From Oreohelix idahoensis (taxonomy: Eukaryota > Mollusca > Gastropoda > Stylommatophora > Oreohelicidae): a stretch of DNA of 64,000 bases. The translations under genes and the position numbers were made by a program. Shown here piece by piece: positions 22,250 through 32,745 of the stretch (the stretch's first letter is position 1; every line of letters starts with the position of its first letter). The notes beneath the pieces are model-generated. The model was not told where the DNA came from. It searched no databases and saw nothing but the letters and a program-made list of their open reading frames with translations. The stretch spans positions 992,001 to 1,056,000 of the forward strand of contig JAMPIV010008527.1 of the NCBI GenBank assembly GCA_024509875.1. Reading direction: 5' to 3'.

Positions 22250-23870
22250 ATGGCTACTTTAGAATCTTTTGTAAAGATTGGAAAAGATTTTGGCCTAAAA
22301 GGAGATGCACTCCGTAAATTTGCAATGGCAGAACTAGCGGAGGAGGAAGCCAAGGAGGCTGATAGAAGGCGAGAAGATGAAAGAAAACTTCAAATTGAAC
22401 TTGAGAATAAGAAAAAAGAAATGGAGAATAGGAAATTTGAGGCTGCTGAAAATGAAAGAAAACTTCAAATTGAACTTGAGAATAGGAGATTGGCAGCAGA
22501 GGAAAATGAAAAACGATTTCAGCTTGAAGTAGCTGAAAGTGAAAGAAGATTTCAGCTGGAGGCAGCTGAAAATGAAAATAGAAGACAACATGAACAAAAA
22601 ATAATGGCATTAGAACTGGAGAAAATTAGATTAGCGAATGAGGGTAATGCTCACAATGCTCAGTTCATTCACAACTCTTCTAACAAAGACAATATTAAGC
22701 AGGTAAATTTAAAATTGCCAAAATTCAATGAAAAATCAGACGACATATTATTTTATCTGGATAAATTTCAAACAAAATGCGAAGCACATAAGATTGACAA
22801 ATCACAGTATTGTGCACATTTGTTACCATTACTTTCAGGTGAATCGTTAACAGCTTTCAATCTATTGAAAGACTCTGACAAAATAGATTATAACATTGTC
22901 AGAGCTGCTCTGCTTACAAGATTTCAACTTGATGAAGATGGTTATAGAAATAAATTTAAATCGATCTTACCTCACAGTGCAAAGAATTTTGGTGACTTTA
23001 TTTCACTAATACGTCTTACATTTGACAGATGGGTTGAACTGTCAAAAATAGAATGCTCATATGATGCACTTTTAGACTTATTACTGCATGATAAGGTCTT
23101 GTTTTCAGTTAACCCGCTATTTCTTTCTTTCTTTCTTACATGAACGTAAACTTACTAACATGAAAGAAATGGAGCAAAATTTTAAAAATTATTGTATCGC
23201 ACATCCAGACATGGAGGTTGGCAATTCCCTTGTAAAAGAGGAATTACCTGTTGCGTTCGCCATGCAACAAAAAAATCCTCCCCGTCATCGTTCTCTCAGC
23301 AATGATAGGAACTTTAAAAAGGGAGATAACAATAATTACAATTCTTTCCAAGGGAAATCATTTCGACATAGTTCTCCACAAAATCAGAATTGGGTTCATT
23401 CTCACAGATCAAGGGATTTTAACAGAAATAATACTGGAAATTTTATCAAGGTAATAATTACAACTATAATTGGCAATCCAGATCAAATTTTAATAATAAC
23501 AGACATAATTCCCCAAACAAACAATATGGTCAAATGAACAATAGCCATATCGATAGTTGGCGTGCTAACCAAAATGGTAACAGAAACAATGATTATAGCA
23601 GTTTTAGAAATAATAGTAAAATTGATCTCGAGGTAGAGATAGATCTTCCAACGGTAGATCACATCATCATACAAAACTCTGCTCTGCAGGAGACACAAGT
23701 TAATTTAAATCATGATGTTCATCCTCTTAATGCATCATCATGTTCTCTTGATTTTGAACAGGCTAAATCTTGCCATGAATGCACCACTTTATTCCAGCCC
23801 AAGGCGATCACTACGCTGCATTGCGGACATGTGTTACCAAGTCTGCTGACGATGTCAACGGCCATGTAAG
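22250..23870 (+). pseudogene. Element C gag (frameshifted)
   Basis: Starts at MATLESFVKIGKDFGLKGDA (22250). A coiled coil follows, made of repeated Glu/Lys/Arg units (KLQIELEN, ENEKRFQLE) to about residue 130, then the capsid-like region with LKLPKFNEKSDDILFYLDKF. The frame is lost near 23125 where a TTTC microsatellite has one extra 4-bp unit, resumes at 23088-23537, is shifted again near 23450, and continues at 23534-23869. The last part has CHECTTLFQPKAITTLHCGH, the same C-x2-C...C-G-H arrangement as element B, in place of a CCHC knuckle. Ends in a frameshift before the protease. Confidence 0.85.
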
Positions 23871-23906
23871 CCACACATGATGGAACAGGATCTCTTAAAT
23901 TAAATA

Positions 23907-25340
23907 ATGGTTTTGTTAATGGTATCGCTGTCTGTTCTTTTCAATTCAGGTTGTAGCACCATCGGCGTCAGAAATTCTTTGATACACCCGTCCTGCGCCA
24001 CTGGCAAGATCATCAAGTGTGTGACATTTGGAGGAACAGTGGAGACTTTTCCAACAGCGATTATTGATAGTAATACACCATTTTTTTTTCAGGGAAAATA
24101 CACACGTCTCCTTCCTGCGCCAATTAGTGACTTAATAATTGGTCGCATACATGGTATAAAAGAGTGTACCCCACAGCAGATTGCTGATTGGGAACAGCGA
24201 CATATGCATTCTGCCAATGCAGTGGTTACTAGAGCGAAAGCTAATGATATGTCGCATAAGACACCTACAATACCTCCTGTCAAGGGTAATGATGATGTTC
24301 ACTCTCCTATTTCACGTGAGTCTTTTACATCATTGCAACACAATGATGCTTCTTTGAAAAAAAATTTTCAATTAGCTAATAATACTACGAACTCAGATAC
24401 AAACGCTAGACATAGTTTTATACTGAAGAATGAGGTATTAGTAAGAGTGATACGAGATACTGATTCATCCATACGATCCCAAATTTTGGTACCTTCTTCT
24501 ATGAGAACTCGTATAATGCGTCATGCTCATGACTCTCAATGTGCTGGACATTTTGGTTTTTCACGAATCAAATCTAGAGTGCTATCTGCATTCTATTGGC
24601 CAGGTATTCATAGAGATGTTAATATCTACTGCCGTTCTTGTGTGACATGTCAAGAAGTTAAAGTTCGTAGTCCATACCACGCAGCTCCTATTCAAGCTGC
24701 TGACATTCCAATTCGACCATTTGAGAAAATGGCAACTGACATTATTGGTCCTATTCAACCTTCTGCTAGAGGACATACACATATTCTAACTTGTATTGAT
24801 ATGTGTACTCGTTGGCCTGAGGCCATACCTCTGAAGAATACTTCATCTGCTAGTGTTGCAGATGCACTATGGTTGATCTTCTCATGTTTAGGTTTTCCAC
24901 GTAAGATATTATCTGACCATGGTGTTCAGTTTATATCTGACTCAATGTCTCAAGTCATGGCTATGTTACATATTGATAGATCTCTTAGTTCAATCTATCA
25001 CGCCATGTCGAACGGGTTAATTGAGCTTCAGAATAGGACACTCAAACAGTTGTTAGGTAAGATTACTGAGGATCATCCTCAAGATTGGGACAGGGTCCTA
25101 CCTGCTGCTCTCTTTGCTTTTCGCGAGGTGCAAAATGAAGCTACTGGATTTTCACCGTTTCAGCTCGTCTTTGGTGTTCAACCTCGTGGTCCTATGTCGT
25201 TACTTCACGGCTTACTCACTGAAGAGAATATCACAAATGACACTCAATCCTCTTATGAGTATGTGATTTCTTTGAGGAAAAGGATTATAGATGCGTGTAG
25301 GTTAGCTACCACATCATCAGAACAAGCAATAGAAAAAGCG
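23907..25340 (+). pseudogene. Element C protease-integrase (478 codons open)
   Basis: The protease site reads LFNSGCST, Asn in place of the catalytic Asp of element B (LFDSGCTT), so the protease is inactive. CDVILG-like ISDLIIGRIHG follows. Integrase: zinc domain HAHDSQCAGHFGF and CRSCVTCQEVK, core with MATDIIGPIQ, CIDMCTRWPEA, LSDHGVQFISDSM and NGLIELQNRTLKQLL. Thus D, D and E are all present, though the neighbouring Arg of element B (LIERQN) is Leu here. The frame ends at a TGA at 25341-25343 where B has Arg (CGA in the ancestor), and the C-terminal domain continues beyond it in the same frame. Confidence 0.9.
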
Positions 25341-25343
25341 TGA

Positions 25344-25938
25344 CTTTTTGCAAATAGGTATCGATGTCTTCGCCAGCTTTTTCCTGGTGATGAGGCTTAT
25401 GTATTATTACCTCGTAAAGACAATCGTCTACTTATTGCCTGGAAAGGCCCTTTCAAAATAATTTCTAGAATCTCAGATGTCGATTACATTGTTGATATCA
25501 TGGGCAAACATAAAACCTTTCACATAAATATGTTAAAGGAATTTCATTCTCGTCCTGACTATCTTCAGTCAGTATTTCAAGCAACTGATGACCCTACACC
25601 TCGTCTTCAACATTATACCGCTTTGTCGGTTATACAAGAAGAAGAGTCTTCTTTTCAAGATGTACCTTTACCTATACCGGTGGTACCACTTCATCCAACT
25701 GAAAGTTGGAATGATGTAACTATTTCTTCTAACCTTTCGGCTGATCAGCGTCAGCAAGTGTCTTCTCTTCTTCAGTCTTATCAGGATGTTCTCACTGACA
25801 TCCCAGGTCGTACGTCTGTTATTCAACGTGACATTTTACTGACTGATGACACACCTATTCGGGTCCGTCCATATCCTATCCCTCTGCACTTTCGATCTCA
25901 GGTTGATAAGGAATTGGATGAGATGCTTCAATTAAAAA
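25344..25938 (+). pseudogene. Element C integrase C-terminus and RT leader
   Basis: Continues the polyprotein after the nonsense codon: FANRYRCLRQ, FPGDEAYVLLP, AWKGPFKIISR, then KTFHINMLKEFH, and the RT leader with YQDVLTDIPGRTSV and PIRVRPYPIPLHF. The reading is interrupted after LDEMLQL by the CACTA-ended element (25942). The RT proper resumes at 27989. The order integrase then RT is again plain. Confidence 0.88.
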
Positions 25939-25941
25939 TAA

Positions 25942-27985
25942 CACTAGTCAACAAATTTTCAAAAGTTATTTGTACCAGAAATTAAATATACCATTTCTTA
26001 TTGATTTTGACATGCTGATTTCAAATATCATGATGAAATTCACCAATTGGCTCTGGTTTTTTTTTAAATGATGAATTTACATTACAGTAATACAAATAAT
26101 GTATGCTTGTTTAATTCTCTGGCTGGAACAGCTAGTCTTTCTACTTTAGCATTATAAAAATTGTGGTTACATACTCAATTAATTGATATTTCAACATAAA
26201 ATGATAGAAAAAATAAAAACATTATTTAAAGTTCACATATCATGTTTTAAAAAGGCACATTTGAACCCATTCTGTCATTATTCATTCTCTGTTCCAGCTC
26301 TCTTTGCTTGCTTCTTGTAGTCAATCGATGAGGTGTCTCTTGTCACAGTCCAAGCATTGAAGGGCTCCTATTGCCTTGATACATTGTCTCCATAGCAGCA
26401 ATGTCCTGGTGAAATTGTTCACCATGCTCATCACTGACTGCTCCACAGTTTGACGTAAAGAAATCCAGATGAGAATCCAGAAAATAAATTTTCAAAGACA
26501 TGTTGCAGCCAAGACTCTTATACTTCAGAAGATTTTCTACAATTTCATTGTAATTATCAGATCTGTTGTTTCCAAGAAAATTGTCCACCACTGACTTAAA
26601 TGCTAGCCATGCTGCTTTTTTCTTGCCATGCAACACGCAAAGAAACTCGTCATCATGAAGAAGTTTTCGAATTTGCGGACCAACAAATACTCCCTCTCTT
26701 ATTTTAGCTTCACTCAGTCTTGGAAATTTTCTGATGAGGTATTTGAAAGCCTCATCTGTTTTCTCCATTGCCTTGACAAAGTTTTTCATGAGACCCAGCT
26801 TAATGTGCAAGGGTGGCAACAAAATCTTGCTGGTGTCGACAAGTGCTGGGTTCTCAACGTTCTTACTGCCAGGCTGCAATGACTGCCTGATTGGCCAATG
26901 TCTTCTGATGTAATGGTCACTTCGTGCACGGCTATCCCACTCACAGAGAACGCAACAGTACTTGGTGTATCCACCCTGTAGTCCAAGCAAAAGAGCGACC
27001 ACTTTTAAGTCACCACAAAGTGACCAATGATGATGATCGTAGTTTATACACTTCAAAAGCTGCTTAATGTTTTCATAAGTTTCTTTCATATGAACTGCGT
27101 GATCAACTGGAAATGACGGTAACACATTACCATTATTCAACAAAACAGCTTTAAGACTCGTCTTGGATGAATCAATGAAAAGCCTCCACTCTTCCGGTAT
27201 GTAATTGATTTTGAGGGCTGCCATTAAACCAGAAATGTTGTGGCATGCAGAAAGGTCACCCTCTTTGAAAAAGAATGTAATAAGCGGCTTCTGGCGGTTC
27301 CTATACACAGAAATTGTAACATCTTCTGCCAGGAGATTCCACTGTTGCAATCTGGAACCCAAAAGCTCCGCCTTGTTCTTCAGTAAATTCAGATCTCTTA
27401 CAAGATCATTCAGTTCACCTTGGGTTATTAAGTGTGGTTTAGTGGATGTAGTTTGCTCAAAATCTGGATCGCTTGAGGTTGATGGTTCAGGACCACCAAT
27501 GTCCTCTTCTTCATCAGTGGAAGCAGCTGAAAACGATTCTGGCACTTTGGGAACTGGTAGGTCATCGCTATGTGGTACCGGACGTATTGCAGAGGGGATG
27601 TTTGGATATAACAGAAATTATTAGCACTGTTCACACATGTCCTAGGCATTTCTAACTACGATATTTTTGATAAGGACAAATGCACTAACTAATGGCAAAA
27701 TTTTATCAGAGATAAGATATTTATACACAAAGGTGATGTAATCATAGGTAGGATTGCATCATCAACTTCTAGTTACATTTTTATTGGTCATTAGAAAAAA
27801 ATATGCAATCGCCCACAACAGTTGAGTCATATATGTAAATTGACCTTAATTAAATAAACTAGTAGCATGTATCTTGAAAACTAGAGCCAATCAACATTTT
27901 TTAATGTCATTTTCGTTTTCAGCACACCAAAATTAGTTAAGATCAGCTATTTTCATTTTTGGTACATTTTGGTTGTTGACTAGTG
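25942..27985 (-). mobile_element. CACTA-ended DNA transposon with uncharacterised protein
   Basis: A 2,044-bp insertion in the RT coding region of element C. Perfect 13-bp terminal inverted repeats, CACTAGTCAACAA at 25942-25954 and its complement at 27973-27985, are flanked by TAA on both sides (25939-25941, 27986-27988). Removing the element and one TAA restores an RT-like reading ...LKIIEPS, which confirms the boundaries. CACTA termini with a 3-bp duplication are the hallmark of the EnSpm/CACTA superfamily. The only gene inside, on the minus strand, is a widespread uncharacterised invertebrate protein family rather than a transposase I can name. This copy has an internal deletion and frameshift, so it is itself inactive. 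Confidence 0.85.
26264..27649 (-). pseudogene. Uncharacterised protein, candidate DDE transposase of the CACTA-ended element
   Basis: Main open frame 27545-26343, 400 residues. I recognise it as a family seen as many 'uncharacterised LOC' predictions in invertebrates; no function is assigned to it that I know. Visible features: a possible catalytic Asp in RLFIDSSKTSLKAVLL (residue 125), Asp179 in LCGDLKV, a CVLC motif at 198-201, conserved LLPPLHIKLGLMKNF (242-256), SHLDFF (358-363) and SDEHGEQFHQD (371-381). Upstream the minus strand starts MPRTCVNSANNFCY at 27649 and is then fused out of frame to the region before the main ORF. The usual Cys-rich N-terminal part is deleted. A small deletion near 26345 truncates the C-terminus; its remnant reads to about 26264. 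Transposase identity is inference from context and motif spacing. Confidence 0.75.
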
Positions 27986-27988
27986 TAA

Positions 27989-28662
27989 TTGAACCATCCA
28001 CTTCACCATACTCTTCTTCTATGGTAATTATTAGGAAGAAAGATAACAATATCCGTCTTTGTGTTGACTACCGAAAGTTAAACAAAGTTACACAATTTGA
28101 CGCAGAACCATTACCTCTTTTAGAAGATTTACTGGTTAAACTTTCTAAGTCTACTTTCTTCACTAAATTTGACCTGTCAAAGGGCTATTGGCAAGTCCCT
28201 TTAACAGAAAATGCAAAGCCACTCACTGCTTTTTCTACTCCTCGTGGCCTGTTCCAATGGAACTTCATGCCATTTGGATTAGTAAACGCACCTGCCACCT
28301 TTGTGTGCATGATGCGTCATATTCTATCACATCGTCCCGATGTCATTGCTTAAATCAATGACATTTGTCTTTTTAGTGACTCATGGGATGAACATTTTCG
28401 TGGATTGAACACATTACTGTCCACTTTACGGTCATATAACTTAAAGGCTAAACCATCAAAAGCATTCGTGGGTTTTCACGACATATCATTTTTAGGTCAC
28501 CGTGTTGGTCACGGCCTGTTACATACTGAGGACAGTAATGTTTCGAAAATCCTAAATATTACAACACCTAAAACAAAAAAACAAGTAAGGAGTTTGTTAG
28601 GTCTAATACAATTCTATGGGAGATTCATTCCTCATTTATCTACCATTACTGCACCTTTCTCT
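27989..28662 (+). pseudogene. Element C reverse transcriptase
   Basis: RT resumes after the CACTA-ended insertion: EPSTSPYSSSMVIIRKKDN, CVDYRKLNKVTQFD, FFTKFDLSKGYWQVPL, FQWNFMPFGLVNAPATF. The active-site loop, YIDD in element B, reads stop-I-N-D here (about 28350-28362), so both a nonsense change and loss of one catalytic Asp are present. Then ISFLGHRVG and QVRSLLGLIQFYGRFI, cut after PFS by the piggyBac insertion. Confidence 0.9.
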
Positions 28663-29997
28663 ACATCAGGCAGTACATATGTCTTGTGGAATGTTTCACC
28701 AAAATAGCGGCGCCCACAAAGTGATAATATTTTGCAATTTTTAAATTGTTTTCTTAATGAAAAGGCGTGTTGAAAATCCAGGAAACAGCCGTTCTAAAAG
28801 GCTAACAACGGAACAAGCTGTTGCTCAATGATTCGGAGGAGGATGAATTAGATTTAGATATTTATTATTCAGAAGGTGACATCGAAATTGAAACGAGTGA
28901 CGGAACTCGTGAATCAGATTATGATCAAGCTAGTTCTAACCCTGTTCCTGGCCCCACAAGGGATCGCGCTATGGTACAGGGGCATGGAAAGGGGCGTATC
29001 TCACGTAATGTATCAAGTAAATTTGATACAAGTTGGTCTCCCATAAATATATTCAGACCTATGTCTACCGTAGACACAACATTTGTGGAACAGATAGGCC
29101 TCAAGAATATTCCAGAATCAATTTCTCCTGAGAGTAAAGCCATTGAATTTTTGGAACTTTTCCTCGACAGTAATTTCTGGTGCAATTTGTTTGAGCAGAC
29201 AAACAGACGTGCTGAGCAAGTAAAAATTTTATATCTAACTATCATAACCCAACAGAAATGGGAACTGTTAGAAGGAGAAACAAGGATGGAACAACTATGG
29301 ATGTTCAAACTCCACAACTTTGTATTGACTACAATACTTTCATGGGTGGCTGCGATGTCAACGACCAAGTTTGTCGTCTCAATAAAATGCGCCGGCATTA
29401 TCGCTGGCTTCGACGGCTCATAGTGAAATTTTTCATATAGGCATGCAATAATGCCTATATACTAATGAATAAATACAATCCCCACAATATAACTGGAAGA
29501 CGCTACAGAACAGTTGATATGTTCATGAATGAAATCTTTTTATCACTCATTGGTGATTACAGAACAGCGGCAATGAAGCTTCACATCCGTGTTGATGCAC
29601 ATCAGAGGCTGCAAAATGTGGGCTTGCATCATCCTCAAGTGTCTCCACAAGCTACAGGCTTGTGTTGTGTGTGCATACAAATTCAACAAACATGTTAGTG
29701 ACTTCCCAGACATGGCCTACAAAGACAGACCGTTCAAAAAATGTGAAGAGTAAATTCTGGTGCAAATATTGTTAGAGCTAACTGTGCCTAAAGGAAGGGT
29801 CTACATGCTGGGAGGACTGGCACAATAAGCAGGAATACTGGAGATGATCAGGTCAGTCAATTTGAGATAGAATAGTTAAAACTGACCATATGGTTTTGTC
29901 ACAGTAACTAGTTTTGCTTATGTCTTTTTTGTGCATTTCTTGCTCAGGAGCCCAGGGGAATGGGGTTTTATGGGCTGGGTGGCCAGGGTTCAAAGGG
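28663..29997 (+). mobile_element. piggyBac-family element, left-truncated and internally deleted
   Basis: Interrupts element C between the RT thumb and RNase H. The right end reads TTCAAAGGG followed by TTAA (29998-30001), as expected for piggyBac, which uses TTAA targets. The left end has no TTAA or matching inverted repeat, so it is truncated. The coding remnant starts near 28821 with an acidic N-terminus (DSEEDELDLD, SDGTRESDYD), typical of piggyBac transposases. At 29150-29250 comes ...AIEFLELFLDSNFWCNLFEQTNRR, then a jump to DYNTFMGGCDVNDQVCRLNK (about 29326), the region of the conserved M-x-G-x-D. The catalytic middle is deleted. A Cys-bearing tail follows near 29660-29770. Confidence 0.8.
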
Positions 29998-30540
29998 TTA
30001 AGGAAGGGCGCAGCTAACGTGATTCGGTGGTCGCAAGAACATCAAATCGTGTTGGACATGATAAAATCATATTTTTCTAAGGCCCCTGTTTTAAGGTTAC
30101 CTAATGCAGACCTACCTTTCATTATTCGCAGTGACGCATCGAATTTTGGAATAGGAAGCGTATAGCTCCAGGAATACTCTGGTACCTTGCATCCTGTCAT
30201 GTATGTATCCAGAAAGTTAACGTCTACTGAACAACGTTATTCGGTCCTCGATAAGGAGCTCCTCGCTTTGGTTTGGTCGATAACAAAACTACAACGATTT
30301 TTGTTAGGATCGCACTTCATAGTAGAGACTGATCAGAAAGCACTCACTGCTCTCAATAACAGAGACGTAAAATCTTCTAAATCTACAAGATACGCTATTG
30401 CCTAGCAGCCATATCACTTTACTATACAGGCCATACCTGGCTCTGAAAATGTACTGGCGGACATTTTATCTCGTTGTCCTCATGAAGCAAGCGAGCTACT
30501 ATGCCCTACAGAGAGTGAAGCCTCTACAGTCAGTTCCTAA
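29998..30540 (+). pseudogene. Element C RNase H
   Basis: Continues the polyprotein after the piggyBac: LRKGAANVIRWSQEHQ, FIIRSDASNFGIGS, a stop (TAG near 30164), LQEYSGTLHPVMYVSRKLT, VLDKELLALVW, VETDQKALTALN, a second stop (TAG near 30403) and then ENVLADILSRCPHE to a natural-looking end near 30540. Two nonsense codons inactivate it; both occur where element B has Leu or Gln codons. Confidence 0.88.
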
Positions 30541-30746
30541 ATTGTAACTTTCTGCTCAAGGAACTTTGATTCGTGTTATGATTAACATTTACGCAAGTTT
30601 AGTATCTACATCGATTTTCAAATATATTTTGGACATACAGTTTTCTGGTGATACACTACAAGAACTGGAACTTATAAATGCCTATGAAGTGAATTTAACA
30701 TTGAAAAGTTATAACATTGTATTTGTAAAGTAACATTGTGTATATA

Positions 30747-32115
30747 CGAGGGATGGTCAAAAAGTAATGCCTCCTATTTTTTATGTATGTAAATATTGCA
30801 TCGGTGTGGGATTGGTAAATTTAGCAGGATTCCTCAAACACTCTTCTGCACTGTATAGCATTATCAACCTGTTTCAGTAACAGGTGGCACCACTGTAACA
30901 GTTTAAAAATGGCTGCCAAAGACGTACGGTTAAAACAACGTTATGTCATAGAATTCCTCAATGTTGAAGGCGAGACCCCAATTCGCATCCACGAACGTTT
31001 GAAGAATGTTTATGGAGATTCAACAGTAGATGCTAGCACTGTCCAACGTTGGGTACATCATTGTGACGAAGCTGAAGTAGGTCAATCCTCAACGGCTGAC
31101 GCAAAGCGGACTGGCTGTCCGTCTACGCAGTGACTCCACACAACATTCATCGAGTTGATGGCATCATTCGTGGTGACCGTCAGGTAACACTGGATGAACT
31201 TTCTTCCATGTTGTCCATTAGTAAAGGCAGTGTCCAGAACATCATTAAAGACCTGGGTTATTCAAAAGTTTGTGCACGGTGGGTACCCAGAATGTTGACA
31301 GACAGACATAAAGAAACAAGGAAAACCATAGCCATCAACCTCCTGCACCGTTACGAAACTGAAGGAGAAGAGTTTTTATCGAATATTGTGACAGGTGATG
31401 AGACTTGGGTTCATTTTTTTGAACCAGAATCCAAGAGGCAGTCAATGGAATGGCATCACACAACATCGACTACAAGAAAGAAGTTCAAAAGTTCACCATC
31501 TGTAGGGAAAGTTATGGCCTCCATGTTTTGGGATGAGAAGGGTGTGATTCTTCTCGACTTCTTGGAACAGGGAAACACAGTGAATGCAGACCGTTACATT
31601 GAAACTTTGAGTGAATGCAGGCCGTTAAATTGAAACTTTGAAGAAGCTTAGAGGTCGTCTTCGGCGACTTTACCCATTTAAAGATCAGAGACCTACACTA
31701 CTGTTGCACGATAATGCCCCGCCACACACCGCTAAACGCACCATTGACGCGATTGCAGAATTTGGCTTGACATTATTACCACATCACCTTTACAGTCCCG
31801 ATCTTGCACCTTCTGACTTCCATCTGTTTGGACCACTGAAAGAAGATCTTCGCGGGCATCACTTTGAGGACACCGAGACCCTTAAACGCGCCGTATGCCA
31901 GTGGTTTAGGAAAAAGGACACAAATTTTTACTGTGCTGGGATACATGCCCTTGTGAGAACATGGACAAAAACTGTAACAAATAACGGAGACTACATTGAG
32001 AAATAAATTTTTGAAGTTCAGACTTGGGGCTACATTTCAATGTGAATTTTATCTGTTTTCTTGCCTATTGAATGAAATTAAAAATTACGAGGCATTACTT
32101 TTTGACCGTCCCTCG
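30747..32115 (+). mobile_element. mariner transposon in element C 3' UTR
   Basis: A 1,369-bp Tc1/mariner element bounded by inverted repeats beginning CGAGGGATGGTCAAAAAGTA, with near-match GAGGCATTACTTTTTGACCG at the right, and a TA duplication at each edge (30745-30746 and 32116-32117). It sits between the RNase H end and the 3' LTR of element C. Confidence 0.95.
30909..32006 (+). pseudogene. mariner transposase (two frame breaks)
   Basis: The enzyme cuts and pastes the element at TA sites. Three frames join into one protein: 30909-31130 with the N-terminal HTH (MAAKDVRLKQRYVIEFL), 31130-31633 with the second HTH (LSSMLSISKGSVQNIIK), the WVPRMLTDRHKETR linker and the first catalytic Asp in VTGDETWVHFF, and 31638-32006 with LLLHDNAPPHTA (second Asp) and YSPDLAPSDFHLFG (third Asp, D34D spacing). 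The first break is a one-base shift near 31125. The second is caused by a 31-bp tandem duplication (31579-31609 and 31610-31640). All catalytic residues remain. Length after joining is normal for a mariner. Confidence 0.93.
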
Positions 32116-32117
32116 TA

Positions 32118-32745
32118 TGAACAGTCTTCTAATGTGACATTACGAGTTCGTGACTTTCGTCGACAGTGAATTCAGTATAGATTAAAACTTTTGCTTTAAT
32201 TAGTAGCAATTAAACTTAACTTAGTTATGTTTAATATTGAATATATTTCATAACAATGATATTATGGCAAGTCCATAACGCTATTGATTTTCACTCGGAA
32301 TATTTAGTATATTAGCACTCGTATTTAATTAGTACTACTAATTATTTCTAGACAATCTTAGGAGTGTTGCTCACTTCGCGTTGTTCATTTGCATTATTTT
32401 ACTTTATAACTCATCATTTTGATGCATTTCATTTATTTGAATTCATTTATTGACATTTTTTTTTGTTTCACATTCTGCTTACTTTCATCACCCTTAGTGC
32501 TTTATTTTCTTTATTGGTGCCACATTTTCCTCAAATTGGTTAACAGTGGTTGAATATTTTCTTACATTGAATTTTGTTAAGTTGAGTTGAGTTCAATTTT
32601 ATATTCATTCACCAGTAATTAATATTTGGTCTAGTACATTTATATTAGTATTATGGGTAGATGTTAATTTGATTTACCTCTCCGCGGTTATTAAAGTAAA
32701 AAAAAATAACAGAATTATTTTTTTTTCGCGAGGGGTGAGGTAAAC
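32118..32745 (+). other. Element C 3' UTR with polypurine-tract candidate
   Basis: About 600 bp of A+T-rich, non-coding sequence ending GCGAGGGGTGAGGTAAAC just before the 3' LTR, a plausible polypurine tract. Confidence 0.6.

Noticed and set aside
22254..22610. Minus-strand 118-residue Phe/Leu-rich ORF
   Set aside because: Antisense of the gag coiled coil of element C; the Phe/Leu richness is the complement of Lys/Glu codons.
28821..29423. Host gene with acidic N-terminus (PGBD-like domesticated gene)
   Set aside because: It lies inside retrotransposon C, has a TTAA-bounded right end and lacks the catalytic middle, so it is a dead piggyBac copy and not a domesticated gene.
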